Below, one piece after another: positions 1 to 11,045 of a stretch of 64,000 bases of DNA (the first letter of the stretch is position 1; each line of letters begins with the position of its first letter). The position numbers were made by a program, and so were the translations under genes. This DNA is from an uncultured Acidobacteriota bacterium. GTDB taxonomy: Bacteria; Acidobacteriota; UBA6911; RPQK01; JAJDTT01. The stretch covers positions 1-64,000 of the forward strand of contig CATOST010000023.1 of the NCBI GenBank assembly GCA_951812665.1, given 5' to 3'. Below the pieces are notes generated by a model. The model saw only the letters and a list, made by a program, of their open reading frames with translations. It did no database searches and was not told where the DNA came from.

Positions 1-305
1 AAGGAGGTGCGGTCGACCACGGAAAAGTCTTGGTCCGGAAACCGTTCTCCTATTGCCCATGCGGCTTCAAGGTCAGCGCTGTTGGTCTGCTCAACAATTG
101 CCACTCCTCTCCGTAGGCCATCCCAGAAGGTTTCCGCCGCATTGGTGGAAATGAAATGGTGGATGAGACGCCAGGTTTCAACCAGAACGTGGTCACTCGT
201 GACGAGTGGTTCATCCGTCGACAGCAGTCGCTTCGCACGGCCATTGTATCGGTCGCTCCGATCGGCGGCCGCATACCAAGCTGAGCTGTCCACAAAGATA
301 CTCAT
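1..305 (-). CDS. vapC: VapC-like PIN-domain ribonuclease toxin, C-terminus beyond the window
   Basis: The minus strand is open from an ATG at 305 to the window edge, giving 101 residues. The start MSIFVDSSAWYAA has the first PIN-domain aspartate (VDSSAWY). A conserved glutamate follows in HVLVETWRL, and an aspartate-rich stretch DQDFSVVDR near residue 95 matches the third acidic site. PIN toxins bind Mg2+ and cut RNA, often tRNA or rRNA. Its ATG overlaps the stop of the upstream antitoxin gene (ATGA), so translation is probably coupled. The last few residues are outside the window. The family call is sound; the RNA target cannot be read from the sequence. Confidence 0.85.
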   Translation of the reverse strand, partial: MSIFVDSSAWYAAADRSDRYNGRAKRLLSTDEPLVTSDHVLVETWRLIHHFISTNAAETFWDGLRRGVAIVEQTNSADLEAAWAIGERFPDQDFSVVDRTS

Positions 306-562
306 GAGGAGTCAGATCCTCGGCGTTTGCGCGCGGCAATCGCTTCCGCAATCATGCGGGACTTTTCTGATGCGATGTCCGTCCGCCCGGAGGAGCCGAG
401 ATCAAAGACCAGGGATCGATCGGTATTCCTGGAGGGCTGGGACAAGTCCTGGTCCACCAGCCGGCGTATGTATTCGGCAAGTGATATGCCAAGGTCGGCT
501 GCCCGAACACGAACCATGGTGTGAACCTCGGAACTAAGAGAAATCTGCGTTCGAACCATCAT
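302..562 (-). CDS. vapB: Ribbon-helix-helix antitoxin (VapB/CopG-like)
   Basis: This encodes 86 residues. The N-terminus MMVRTQISLSSEVHTMVRV is a beta strand followed by a helix as in Arc/CopG/MetJ antitoxins, and AADLGISLAEYIRRLVDQD forms the second helix. The charged C-terminal part would wrap the toxin. It lies directly upstream of the PIN toxin with a 4-base ATGA overlap, the usual antitoxin-first order. Two consecutive ATG codons are possible starts. An inverted repeat touching the start is the likely operator through which the antitoxin represses its own promoter (inference from the family). Confidence 0.85.
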   Translation of the reverse strand: MMVRTQISLSSEVHTMVRVRAADLGISLAEYIRRLVDQDLSQPSRNTDRSLVFDLGSSGRTDIASEKSRMIAEAIAARKRRGSDSS

Positions 563-566
563 TATA

Positions 567-598
567 GATACATCATAACATCACCATGATGATGTATC
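567..598. promoter_or_regulatory. Inverted-repeat operator of the vapBC pair
   Basis: The arms gatacatcat (567-576) and atgatgtatc (589-598) are perfect reverse complements separated by 12 bases. The site begins 5 bases upstream of the antitoxin start, in a short AT-rich stretch unlike the GC-rich surroundings. Ribbon-helix-helix antitoxins bind such palindromes, so autoregulation is the natural reading. Confidence 0.7.
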
Positions 599-616
599 AA
601 TCCGGGTTTTGCCCTC

Positions 617-632
617 TTTGGGGACAGTCCTA
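617..632 (-). repeat. Weak partial match to the gtgactgtcccc motif
   Basis: The stretch ttggggacagtccta resembles the reverse complement of the short motif that recurs at 28.3-36.0 kb. It stands alone between vapB and the M24 gene. The match is short and may be chance. Confidence 0.3.
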
Positions 633-700
633 ATTCAAATAGTCTGACATCGGCATCCCGGTTGTCTTGTCGGGATGTGGACATAGACTAAAAACGAAAT

Positions 701-1890
701 ATGCAAGGAAAACGCGACCCGGATCCCAAAATGAACTTTCACCCCGGGCTGAGTTTCAGCCAGGGGGAGTATTTGCGCCGGTATCGGCTCGTAGCGGACG
801 GAATCCGAAAGGCGGGCGTGGACGCCCTGCTGGTTCGGGGACCGGAAAACATCACCTACCTCACCGGCTACGAGACCCCCGGCTATTACGGTTATCACTG
901 CCTGATCCTGGTCCCGGGAGAGTCGCCGGTCCTGGTGGGGCGTCGTCTGGAGGTCGGGACCAACGTCCCCGAATTCTCCTGGCTGTCCGAGGTCGCTCCG
1001 GTGGAAGACGACGAGGTGCCGGTGGCGGTCACCATCCGGACCCTTACCGGGATGGGCTTGGCACGGAAGAGACTTGGAATCGAATCGGAGAGCTGGTTCC
1101 TGACGGTCAACGAGCATCAGGCTCTGGCCGGTGCGTTGCCTCATGCCACGCTGGTCGACTGCTCCAGCGTCATCGAGGAGGCGCGGATGATCAAATCCGC
1201 CGAGGAAGTGGACGTGATCCGCCAGGCGGTGGCCATCGCCGACCGGGCCTGCCTGGCGGGGATCCGGGCCACCCAGCCGGGTATCACCGAAGACCGGATC
1301 GCGGCGGCGGTCTACAAGGAATGGTGCGAAGCCGGCGCCGAGTACACCGGTCTGCCCAACTTCATCGTCTCGGGACCCCGGTCAGGCGCCTGCCACGCCA
1401 CTTGGCGCGGCCGCCGGCTGGAGGACGACGACCATTGCTGCTTCGAAATCGCAGCGTCCAAGCATCGCTACTGCGGAGCGATTTTCCGTGTGGCCACCGT
1501 GGGCCGGGTGAATCCCAGGCTGCGCCGGCTTTCGGACGCGCAGAACCAGGCCATCCAGGAAGTGATCGACGCCATTCGGCCGGGAGCCGTCTCGGAAGCG
1601 GTGGACCAGGTGGGACGAGACGTCATCGCCAAGGCGGGGTTCGGCGAGTGGCACGTGAGCCGGCTGGGCTATTCCATCGGCATCAACTATCCCCCGACTG
1701 GGGTGAGGGGCAGATCATCAGCATCCGGCAGGGAGAGGAACGGCGCCTCCGGGAGAACATGACCTTCCACCTGGTGGCCGGCGTTCTCATTCCCGGCGAG
1801 TTCGGCTGCGGGGCCAGTGCCTCGGTGCGGGTCACCGCCACCGGTTGCGAAGTGCTGACCTCGCTGCCACTCCAACTGTTCGAGAACTGA
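701..1890 (+). CDS. M24 (creatinase/aminopeptidase P fold) family hydrolase, ectoine-hydrolase-like; one frameshift
   Basis: The product is about 396 residues: an N-terminal creatinase-type domain (NITYLTGYETPGYYGY) and a C-terminal pita-bread domain. Reading breaks at a CCCCC run (1691-1695). One more C restores a continuous protein through GYSIGINYPPDWGEG and on to the frame ending at 1890, where VAGVLIPGEFGCG is typical of M24. The region FEIAASKHRYCGAIFR lacks the usual aspartate metal ligands and resembles the ectoine hydrolase/creatinase branch rather than metallo-aminopeptidases. The substrate may be an amino-acid derivative. The start is either 701 or an in-frame ATG at 731. Family confident, substrate tentative. 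Confidence 0.75.
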
Positions 1891-1930
1891 CCGGAAACGG
1901 ACGTTTCCGGCCGCTGTCACCGCGTCCGAA

Positions 1931-3198
1931 TTATCTTGTCTGCGGGTTGGTACCGGTTGCCCAGGTGCCGCCATTCCAGTTGGAAGAACTTGAAGGGTTC
2001 GTCGCCAGGACCTTGTAGCCGTGTTTGGCGTAGCGGGGGCAGAAGATCACGTCCCCGGGGCCGACCTCCCGCTCGAACTCGCCCACCTCCCAGAGGGCTC
2101 TGCCCGAGACCACGATCTCCGCCTGCTCCATGTCGGGATGGTAGTGCACCGGCGTGTAGCCGCCGGGGTCGTACTGGACCAGGGCGATGATGGCGGCTTC
2201 CGAGTTCTTGCCTGGAAGCACGAAGCCCACCTGGGAGATCCCGAAATGGCCTCCCGCCCGCTCCGGGCTCAGCTTGATCAGGGGCGTCTGCTTCTCCGAA
2301 AGGACGAAGCCCACGGTCCGGGCCAGGACCAGATCGGACGCGCCCTTCCCGTCCAGGTCGATTCCCCCCTTGGGTTTCGCCCTCCAGTTGAAGTCGACCA
2401 TCACGAATTCGAAGCGGAGCACCCCGTCCGGTCCGGGTCCCGCGTTGGCGACCAAGAGTTCTCCGTCCCGGGTGAACTCCAGTCCGCCGGGGGCCCGAAT
2501 TCCGGGGTGGGTCAAGGTCCGTTGGAACTCAAGGTGCCGTCGTCGAGTCGAAGCCGATGAATGGTGGGTTGGGAGTCGTCGGAGACGAAGACCTCTCCCC
2601 ACGGGCTCACGGTGGCTGCCGTCAACCGGCTGCCCGGCAGGGCCAGCGCTTCCTTTGCGTCCAGAGTGCCCGCGTCGACCCCGGAGAGCCGGTCGATCCG
2701 GTCCGCAGCCACTCCGAAAGCGGAATCGTCGAGGATGAAGACGTCTCGGTAGCGGTTCCCGGCAAGCCCTTGAACGCGAGCGAGATGCTGGCGGTCCCGG
2801 TAATGACCGCCGCCGGTCTCGGCGTACAGACGACTTCCGCTACGGAAGTTCCGCTCCGTATCGGCCATCTCCAACCGCCTGCCGTCGGGATCGGTGGCCT
2901 GTCCCGGCTCGCCGCCGTATGGCGTCAGACCGTGCGAACGGCGATACAGCAGCCGAGCCGTTTGTCGCTTTTGGCCGTCGTAAGTGACCAGGATATTTCC
3001 ATTCCGCATTTCCAGCGACCGCGCCGGGAAGACGGCGGGCAGGTCCCGCTCCCGATACGTTCGGACCTGCCGGGCGTTTCCTTCGTCGTCGATTTCGACC
3101 TCCAGGATGGCTTCTTCCCCCTGCAGGACGAAGAGGCGGTTCTCGGCCCAACAGGTCAGGGGAAAAAGCAGCAAAAGGCACACCAGGATACTTCTCAT
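1931..3198 (-). CDS. Secreted propeller-cupin fusion protein; one frameshift
   Basis: A signal peptide (MRSILVCLLLLFPLTCWA) precedes a beta-propeller of the SMP-30/NHL type, about residues 20-290, with blade-like repeats such as YRDVFILDDSAFGVAADRI and SPWGEVFVSDDSQPTIHRL. A lost base near 2530 moves the frame. Restoring it joins the propeller to GGLEFTRDGELLVANAG and then to a cupin domain with PVHYHPDMEQAEIVVSG, a GDVIF motif and a late histidine (KHGYKV), a complete cupin metal site. Total is about 420 residues. The fusion suggests a periplasmic sugar or lactone-related enzyme or sensor, but no reaction can be assigned. Confidence 0.7.
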
Positions 3199-3230
3199 GG
3201 TTTCCTCCCGGAGACAAGGTCGTGGGTTGG

Positions 3231-4561
3231 CTAACCCAGGACCTCGCCCACGGACTCGGTGACACGATCCACTTGAGACCGGCTGATGATGACGGGCGGC
3301 GCCAGACAGAAGACATCCTGCCTCAGGCGGCTGAAGAGCCCCCGCTCCTGGGCCGCTTGGTGGATCCGGATCCCCACCTTTTCGGCGGCGGGAAACTCGG
3401 CTTTGGTCTCCTTGTCCTGGACCAGCTCGATTCCGACCATGAGACCCAGACCGCGGACCTCACCCACGTGGGGGTGGTCGCCCAGAGCCGACTGGAGTCC
3501 GTCCAGCAGATAGCGCCCCTTCTCGGCTGCCTGGGAGGGGAAGTCCTCTCCCTCGATGATGTCCAGGTTTGCCAGCGCCACGGCGCAACCGACGGGATGG
3601 GCGCTGTAGGTGTAGGGCGTGCATCCAGGTCGCCTTGCCATCGTCCATGACCTGGGCGATCCGCTCGTTGACGCCGATCCCTCCCAGAGGAAAGTAACCG
3701 GAGGTCACGGCCTTGGCGAACTGGATCATGTCCGGCTCGATGCCCCAGTGCTCCAGGCCGAACATGCGCCCGGTTCGCCCGAAGCCGGTGATCACCTCGT
3801 CGGAGACCAGAAGCACTTCGTACTGGTCGCAGATTTCCCGGATGCGCTGGAAATAGCCGTCGGGCGGCACGATGACGCCGCCGGCGCCCTGGACCGGTTC
3901 GGCCAGGAACATGGCCACCGTGTCCGGACCCTCCCGGAGGATGGCCTGCTCCAGCTCATCGGCCGCGGCCACGGCGGGGTCGGCGCCCGGACGGAGCCTC
4001 ATAGCGGTAGGGATAGGGGGACGGGATATGGAGGAAGCCGGGCACGCGGGGTTCGAACATGGGCCAGTAGGCGGTGATCCCGGTGGCGCTCATGGCCGCC
4101 AGCGTGACCCCATGGTATCCCCACTGCCTGGAGATCACCTTGGTCTTGTGCGGATATCCCAGGAGTTTCCAGTAGTAACGGGCCGTCTTGACGCAACTCT
4201 CGGTGGACTCGCCGCCGCCGGAGGTGAAGAAGAACCGGGAAATGCTCGGGTAGGTGAGATCCGAGATCCGCTGGGCCAGCCGGATGGCCGGCGGATTGGA
4301 GCTGCCGGAGTAACCGGAACAGTACCCGAGTTGCTCCATCTGCCCGGAGGCGGCCCGGGCCAGTTCCAGCCGCCCGTGACCTGCCACGACGTTCCACAAG
4401 CCCGCCAGACCGTCGATGTATTCCCGGCCGTCGGCGTCGGTGAGAACCGCCCCGTCTCCGCTGATCCAGACGTGCCCCTTCTCCTGGAGGTTCCGGTCAT
4501 GCAGGGGATGGATCAGATGGGCTCGGTCCCGCGTCAGAAGTTCGGTCTTGGTGCTAGTCAT
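3231..4561 (-). CDS. Class III pyridoxal-phosphate aminotransferase; two frameshifts
   Basis: About 443 residues of the omega-aminotransferase family. The N-terminal part contains TDADGREYIDGLAGLWNV and FFFTSGGGEST. The middle contains SDEVITGFGRTG, with the PLP-binding aspartate, and QFAKAVTSGYFPLGG, with the Schiff-base lysine. The C-terminal part contains YTYSAHPVGCAVALANLDI. The frame breaks at about 3997 (gagcctc, one extra base) and at 3615-3617 (extra G/C). The reaction is transfer of an amino group from an amine or omega-amino acid to a keto acid. With an ectoine-hydrolase-like gene nearby, a diaminobutyrate-type substrate is possible but unproven. It lies just upstream of and co-directional with nothing but the propeller-cupin gene. 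Confidence 0.85.
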
Positions 4562-4588
4562 TAAAAGGTTCTCCAGATAATGTTCTTC

Positions 4589-5728
4589 TCAATCGGGGAC
4601 TCCGCACCATTGGCGGATCATCCGTGTGAAGAGCCGGGTTCCCTTCTCGATCTGGTCCAACAGGATCCACTCGTCGTGGGTATGAGCCTGGGCGATGTCC
4701 CCCCGGGCCCATCACCACCAACCGCTCCAACTCCGTCAGCATGGCTCCGTCGGTGCCGAAGGCGACGGTCCGGGGATGCCGCCGTCCCGCCAACTCCAGC
4801 GCCTCCCGAACGTAGTCCGAGCCGGGATCCATGTAAATGGGCTTGCCCGTCCAGAGCGGGTTGAACTCGATCCCGCACTCCAGGGCCTTGTCGTGAGCCC
4901 GCTGCATCAGGCCGTCGGCGTCCATGCCGGCCATGGGACGGAAGTAGACGGTGCAGATGCTCTGGGCCGCCTTCATGTTCACCACCCGGGTGTGATCGTT
5001 GATTCCGATGTTCCAGCTGATCCCCGGCGGGTCGAACTCGTGGTTCTGCCACTCGGGATCCGCCTCCGTCTCGTCGTGGATGCGCTTCATCTCGGAGAGG
5101 AAGGGAATCCATGGCCAAATTGGCGTTGAGCCCCTCTCGGCTGCTGGAATGGGCCGCCTTTCCATGGGAGGTGGCGATGAACCCGTAGGTGCCCTTGTGG
5201 GCGTAGACCACTTCCAGCATGGTGGGCTCGCCGATGACGCCACGGGTCCCCCCGGTGACCATTTCGCGAAAGAATCGGGACTCGCGGGCCACGGCGGCCG
5301 CCCCGCCGTAGCCGATCTCCTCGTCGGACGTCAGCGTGATGTAGAGGCGGCTCACGCAAGCGGGAGCCCGAGAGCCGGCCCGCAGCCGCGAGCATGCAGG
5401 AGATGGACCCCTTCATGTCGCAGGAGCCGCGCCCATAGAGCCGGTCCCCCTTGACGGTCGGCTCGAAGGGTCCGTACTCGTCGGTGAACCAGGTGTCGGC
5501 GGGAACCGTGTCGGTGTGGCCGAAGTAGGCCATGCCGCCCTGGCCCTCTCCCCGCTTTCCCAGGATGCTGGCTTTGCGGACCCCGTTGGCATCGTCGTAT
5601 TCGATCCGCTCGGTCTCGAAATCCAGGCGCTTTAATGCCTCTTCCACGTAGTCGGCCGCCGGCAGGTTGGAACGGCTGCTGGTGGTGTTCATGGGAACCA
5701 GGTCATGCAAATAGTCGAGGGCTTCCAT
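4589..5728 (-). CDS. M20 family zinc deacylase/peptidase (ArgE/DapE/carboxypeptidase G2-like); three frameshifts
   Basis: The metal ligands are visible across the frames: YFGHTDTVPAD (His and catalytic Asp), GRGSCDMKGSI (bridging Asp), LTSDEEIGYGG (catalytic Glu and ligand Glu) and QAHTHDEWILL (last His). The dimerisation domain lies between them. The frame breaks near 5365, near 5105 and at a six-C run 4699-4704; in the last case removing one base gives a clean end at 4589. About 380 residues, the normal family length. These enzymes cleave N-acyl or C-terminal amide bonds of amino-acid derivatives. It is 27 bases from the aminotransferase gene, so the two may be co-transcribed, and the substrate could be an N-acyl amino acid. 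Confidence 0.85.
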
Positions 5729-5856
5729 GGGCTCGCTTCTCCTTAATTATTTGGTCCCGTTTATATCACCGGCGCCGGAGCCGGGGGAAACGGCGCCCGC
5801 GTGTTATTTTTGCGGTTCGGGTGATTTAATCGGCGCCAACCGGAATAGGAGGGACC

Positions 5857-7408
5857 GTGAAGAAACTGAGTTTGTGGACAATGGGGATGGTCTGGCTGAT
5901 GGGGTCGCTCTCGCTTTCCTTGTCTGCCGGGTCTCACGACGAGGTTCGGAACGTCGGGGTCGCGTCTGGAACTCTTCGTCGACGACTGGCTGATTGCGCG
6001 CATGGACAACCTGCGTCTGGCGCTGCACCGGCCGCGGCCGGCCGAGGTGGCCATCGAATTCGACCGGCCCTGGGAAGGAGAGTATTCGGCCTACGTGACC
6101 GTGTTCAAGGACGGCGACCGCTTCCGCATGTATTACCGGGGCATAGGGGCGGCCGAAGACGCGAAACAGGTGTATTGCTTCGCTGAGAGCAGCGACGGTG
6201 TCCACTGGACGAGACCCTCTCTCGGCCTCCACTCCTACAATGGCTCCACCGACAACAACATCATCTGGGACGGGCAAGGGGTCGCACAACTTCGCTCCGT
6301 TCAAGGATTCGAACCCCGACGCTCCGGCCGACCAACGCTACAAGGCGCTGGGCGGAGGTCCGCTCCTGGTTTTCGTCTCCGCCGACGGCGTGAACTGGAG
6401 CCAGCTCCGGGAGGAGCCGGTCATCAGTGACGGCGCCTTCGACTCCCAGAACCTGGCGTTCTGGGACCCGGAACGAAAAAAATATGTGGCCTTCTACCGG
6501 GACTTCATCCGCCCCGTTGGAGACGCGTGGAAGTACTCGGGCGTTCGGGCCATCAAGACGGCGACCTCCACCAATTTCCTCAACTGGACCGAGGGCAGCT
6601 ACCTGGACTATGAGGACGCGCCCCTGGAGCATTTCTACACCAACGCCATCACGCTCTATCCCCGGGCGCCACACCTCTACCTGGGTTTTCCCAAGCGCTT
6701 CGTGCCGACCCGAATCGTCCGGGAAACGGATGAGGCGCTGTTTCAGAATTATTGGGAGGGACTGCACGAGCCCGGAAACGAGGAAAGGCTCGAACGGAAC
6801 CGCAAGCGGGCCCAGGCGGCGGGTCAGACGCTGGAGGAGTGGTACCGAATCGCCCTCTTCGGCGGGGTTTCGGATGCCGTCCTCATCAGCAGCCGTGACG
6901 GGGTTCGTTTCCAGCGTACGTTTCGGGAGGGGTTCGTCCGGGCTGGCCTGGACCAGGGCAACTGGGGCCATCGAAACAACATGACGGCCTGGGGAATTCT
7001 TCAGACCGGCCCTGCAGAGGTGTCCCTCTATCTGGGGGAAACACTATGAGTTGCCCACTTGCCGGCTCCGCCGCCACACCCTGAAGAGCGGACGGCTTTC
7101 GCGTCGGTCCACGCCGACTTCGGGGGCGGTAGCCTCCTGACTCATCCTCTCACTTTCGACGGCAAGGAGCTGGTCCTCAACTACTCGACGTCGGCGGTCG
7201 GCTACGTGAAGGTCGGTCTGCAGGATGAGTTGGGTCGACCCGTTCAGGGCCTGAGCCTGAAGGAATGCCCCGAAATCTACGGTGACAAGATCGAGCGGGT
7301 GGTCCGTTGGAACGGAAACGGCGACCTGGGCGCCTGGGCCGGCAAGAAGGTCCGCCTGGTATTCGAGATGAGAACGATGCTGATCTCTATTCGATTCGCT
7401 TCAGGTAA
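5857..7408 (+). CDS. Secreted GH43/GH32-like beta-propeller protein with C-terminal sandwich module (paralogue A); several frameshifts
   Basis: It starts at GTG after an aggaggg ribosome site and has a signal peptide (MKKLSLWTMGMVWLMG). Extra G bases at 5956-5959 and 6278-6281 break the frame; removing them gives LELFVDDWLIARMD and then IIWDGQGSHNFAPFKD. More indels lie near 7034-7038, 7085 and 7371, and the restored end is DADLYSIRFR with TAA at 7406. Blade motifs such as ESSDGVHWTRPSLGL and YKALGGGPLLVF are shared with five other proteins in this window. The last 90 residues are a beta-sandwich-like module (HPLTFDGKELVLNYSTSA). A glycan is the likely ligand or substrate; enzymatic activity is not established. 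Confidence 0.7.
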
Positions 7409-7436
7409 TGCGAAGCGCGGAAGGAATTCATCCAGG

Positions 7437-9037
7437 ATGAAATTTCGTCAAGCGGCCTGCGGTCTAACGGGCGTGGCGTTTGTGCTGCTGCACACCCTCG
7501 CCGCGCCGGCCTCAAACGAGCCGGTCGTAGTCGGCAGCGAGAAACAACTTTTTGTCGGACCCTGGACTGAAGATGGGCGAGACGGATATCTCGTCGCCTC
7601 CATGCGCAACGTCACCATGCGGACGGGCGAGGCGATCGCCACCGGTGAGAAGGTGCCCCTTCCGGCGCCGGGGTTCGTGGTTCGCGACGGATCCCTGTAC
7701 CGTCTTTATTACGGCGCACCGGGAATCGAATGCGACTATTGGAACCAGAAACTCCACTGCAGTCTCCTGCGCTACGCCGAATCGGACGACGGCGTGCACT
7801 GGAGAAAGCCTTCACTGGGCCTGGTGGAGTGGGAAGGCTCCCGCGACAACAACATCCTGTTCCCCAACGACGATTTCCCCTACGCTGTCGCCTCCGTCGG
7901 CGTCAACACCGTGTTCGTGGACCCCAATGCCTCCGGTCCCGGAGACCGGCTCAAGGCCAGCTACAAACTCACTCCGCCCCAGGAACTCGATCCGGACGAT
8001 GCTATGGAACCGCTTCCGGACGGAAAGGGGAAATACGGTTTTGTCTCCAACGACGGCATTCATTGGAAGCGGATCACGGGCAAGCTGGGGACCTCGGGAG
8101 ATGGCGGCTTCGAACCCTTCTGGGACGGGCGCATCGGCAAGTACGTCGCCTACAGCCGGGTCAAGACCTTCGACGACCCGCGGCAGGTGGCCTACTACCA
8201 CCGGGTCTACGGCAAGCGAAAAATGAATTGGCGGGCCCGGCTTCTCCGCATGGGGCGGTCGGTGTCGGACGATTTCATCCAATGGAGCCCCGAGGAGATC
8301 GTCCTGGCTCCCGACGATGTGGACGAGGCCAATTCCATTGCGCCCAACCGAGTCGACTTCTACAGCCTGCCCGTGACCCAGTACACGAGCCGGGTCTACA
8401 TCGCCTTCGTCTCCATCTACAGTCACTGGGAAGCCCGGGTCAAGAAGGACGGATCTCTGAGCCAGTTCCCCGGGCCGGGCCGACATCCAGTTGGCTACCA
8501 GCCGTGACGGCATCCACTGGAGCCGGTCCCCAGGGCGGACCCCCTTCATTCGGCTGGGTCCGGAGGGGAGTTTCTGGGCCGGAATGCTCTTCGTCAAACG
8601 TCCGCTCCCCTCGGCGTCGGATCCGCGCCTGGAGGTCTTCTTCGACGGTTGGCGGAAGGTCCACAACGATCCGACCCGGACGGGGCAGCCGGTGCGGGGC
8701 GTGGCCGGCACCCGGACCGACGGCTTCATCGTGGCCGAAGCCGCCCTACACCGGAGGAGAATTGACCACGAAGCCGCTGGTCTTCGAGGGGAACACGCTC
8801 CAACTGAACACGGACACGAGCGCCGGCGGTATCGTCCAGGTGGAGATCCAGGACGAGTCGGGCCGGCCGTTGGAGGGATTCAAGGCGACCGATGCCGACG
8901 AGATCAACGGCAACTATCTGAAGGTCCCCGCCAGTTGGAACGGCCGGTCCGACGTGAGCGCGCTGGCGGGCCAACCGGTTCGCCTCCGCTTCGTCATGCG
9001 CGACGCCCACCTGTATTCATTCCAGTTCAACCCCTGA
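7437..9037 (+). CDS. Secreted GH43/GH32-like beta-propeller protein (paralogue B); two frameshifts
   Basis: It starts 28 bases after paralogue A and reads in the same direction, so the two probably form one transcript. The signal peptide is followed by propeller blades: LLRYAESDDGVHWRKPSLG, GSRDNNILFPNDDF, KYGFVSNDGIHWKRITGK and LATSRDGIHWSRSPG. An extra G at 8477-8479 and an indel near 8741-8746 shift the frame. The C-terminal module, TKPLVFEGNTLQLNTDTSAG through PVRLRFVMRDAHLYSFQF, is intact and ends at 9037. About 533 residues. It resembles A by organisation but is not a recent copy. Confidence 0.75.
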
Positions 9038-9040
9038 CCG

Positions 9041-9128
9041 TTAGGAGGGGGGACTGCCGTCCCCCCTAACCCCCCCTGGTCGGCGCCTAAAACACGCCGC
9101 TCCCGGCGACAGGGATGTCGCCGCTCCT
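9041..9128. repeat. Composite hairpin element (G/C stem plus two GCC-type hairpins)
   Basis: A stem ggggggactgccgtcccccc lies at 9047-9066, a few bases after the stop of paralogue B. Two further hairpins follow, ggcgcctaaaacacgccgctc and cggcgacagggatgtcgccg, each followed by gctcc. The same module order occurs at 18.07 kb and, reversed, at 23.37 kb. No U-tract follows, so it is a repeat that may act as a 3'-end structure rather than a classical terminator. Confidence 0.75.
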
Positions 9129-9180
9129 TCGCCTTGCAGCTTGTCTTGTTCCCTCAGTATCGTAGTCGGAGGAGGATGTC

Positions 9181-11045
9181 ATGCAGCAGAGGGGATTCCG
9201 CAGCAGTATCACCACCCAGGGGAGGCGCATGGCCGGGGCCCGGGCTCTCTGGAGAGCCACCGGCATGAAGACGGAGGACTTCCGAAAACCCATTATCGCC
9301 ATCGCCAACTCATTCGCCCAGTTCGTTCCCGGCCACGTTCACCTGCATCCCATCGGCCAGAGGGTGAAACACGTCATTGACGCCAACGGCGGCTACGGAG
9401 TGGAGTTCAACACCATCGCCCTGGACGACGGCATCGCCATGGGACATGACGGGATGCTCTATTCCCTCCCCAGCCGCGAGTTGATCGCCGACAGCGTGGA
9501 GTACATGGTGAACGGCCACAAGGCGGACGCCCTGGTCTGCATTTCCAACTGCGACAAGATCACTCCGGGGATGCTCCTGGGCGCCCTGCGGCTGAACCTG
9601 CCCACGATTTTCGTCTCGGGAGGCCCCATGGAGGCCGGCCGGGCCCTGCTGGCTTCCGGGCCGGCCAAGCTGGATCTGGTGGATTCCATGGTGGCGGCCG
9701 GGGACAGCCGGATCAGCGACGCCCAGGTCCTGAAGATGGAGGAGGAGGCTTGTCCCACCTGCGGATCCTGCTCGGGCATGTTCACGGCCAACAGCATGAA
9801 CTGTCTCAACGAAGCGATCGGATTGGCCCTGCCCGGCAACGGGACCATCCTCGCGACCCACGCACTGCGCTGGCAGCTCTTCGAGCGGGCCGCCAGGCGC
9901 ATCGTCCGGATGGCCCGCGCCTATTACCTTGAAGGGGACGAATCAGTGTTGCCCCGGAGCATCGCCACCTTCGACGCCTTCGAAAACGCCATGAGTCTGG
10001 ACATCGCCATGGGGGGGTCCACCAACACGGTGCTGCACATCCTGGCCATGGCGCGGGAGGCGGGCGTGGATTTCACCATGGCCGATATCGACCGCCTCTC
10101 GCGGCAGGTGCCCTGCATCTGCAAGGTGGCGCCGGCCACGGGCAAGTTTCACCTGGAGGACGTGGCCCGGGCCGGCGGGATCCCCACCATCATGGGAGAG
10201 CTCCAGCGGGCCGGCAAGGTTCACTCCGGCGTGGGGACCGTTTCCGGGGACGACATGGAAGGGATGATTCGCAAGAACGACCTGCGCGACGGAAACGGGT
10301 CCTTGTGTAATTTCGCCCCGCCGCCGGGCGCTGGCGGCTCCCGGAGGGGTTCGCACCCGGGAGGCGTTCTCTCAGGAGAACTACTACCAGGCGTCCGATC
10401 TGGATTCGAGGGAAGGCTGTATCCGGTCGGCCGAGCACGCCTATACCCAGGACGGAGGGCTGGCGGTCCTGTACGGCAATCTGGCCGAAGACGGGTGCAT
10501 CGTGAAGACGGCCGGAGTGGACGAGTCGATCTGGATCTTCGAGGGGCCGGCCCGGGTCTTCGAGTCGCAGGAGGAAGCCTGCGACGGGATCCTGGGCGGA
10601 GGGGTCCAGGCCGGCGACGTGGTCGTGATCCGGTACGAAGGGCCCAAGGGCGGTCCGGGAATGCAGGAGATGCTCTATCCGACCTCCTACATCAAGGCCC
10701 GGCAATTGGGCGCCAAGTGCGCGTTGCTGACGGATGGACGCTTCAGCGGCGGGACCAGCGGATTGTCCATCGGGCACGTCTCCCCCGAGGCGGCCGAGGG
10801 GTGGAGCTATCGCCCTGGTCGAAGAGGGAGACCTCATCCGGATCGACATTCCCAACCGCACGCTGGAATTGGCCGTCTCGGAAGGGGAGTTGGCGCGCCG
10901 GCGCCGCCAGATGGAAGCCCGGGGTCGGGAGGCTTACCGTCCCCGCGACCGCCATCGTCCCATATCCCAGGCCCTGGCCGCCTATGCCGCCCTGACCACC
11001 AGCGCCGCCCAGGGCGCCGTCCGCGACATTTCCCAGCTCGGGTAA
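9181..11045 (+). CDS. ilvD: Dihydroxy-acid dehydratase (IlvD/Edd family); two frameshifts
   Basis: About 621 residues, close to the usual 610-620. The iron-sulfur and substrate motifs are [10 protein letters not shown] and [17 protein letters not shown] in the first part, and [20 protein letters not shown] near the end. The frame changes in the GC run near 10318 (restored by [16 protein letters not shown]) and at an extra T at 10802 (restored [16 protein letters not shown]). The enzyme removes water from 2,3-dihydroxy acids in valine, isoleucine and pantothenate synthesis; related family members dehydrate sugar acids. No other branched-chain amino-acid gene is adjacent, so a sugar-acid role in this catabolic setting is possible. 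IlvD-type motifs favour the standard role. Confidence 0.85.

Noticed and set aside
667..700. An alternative upstream start for the M24 gene in the other frame
   Set aside because: The frame before 701 has no family features; it becomes coding only after the indel at 1691.
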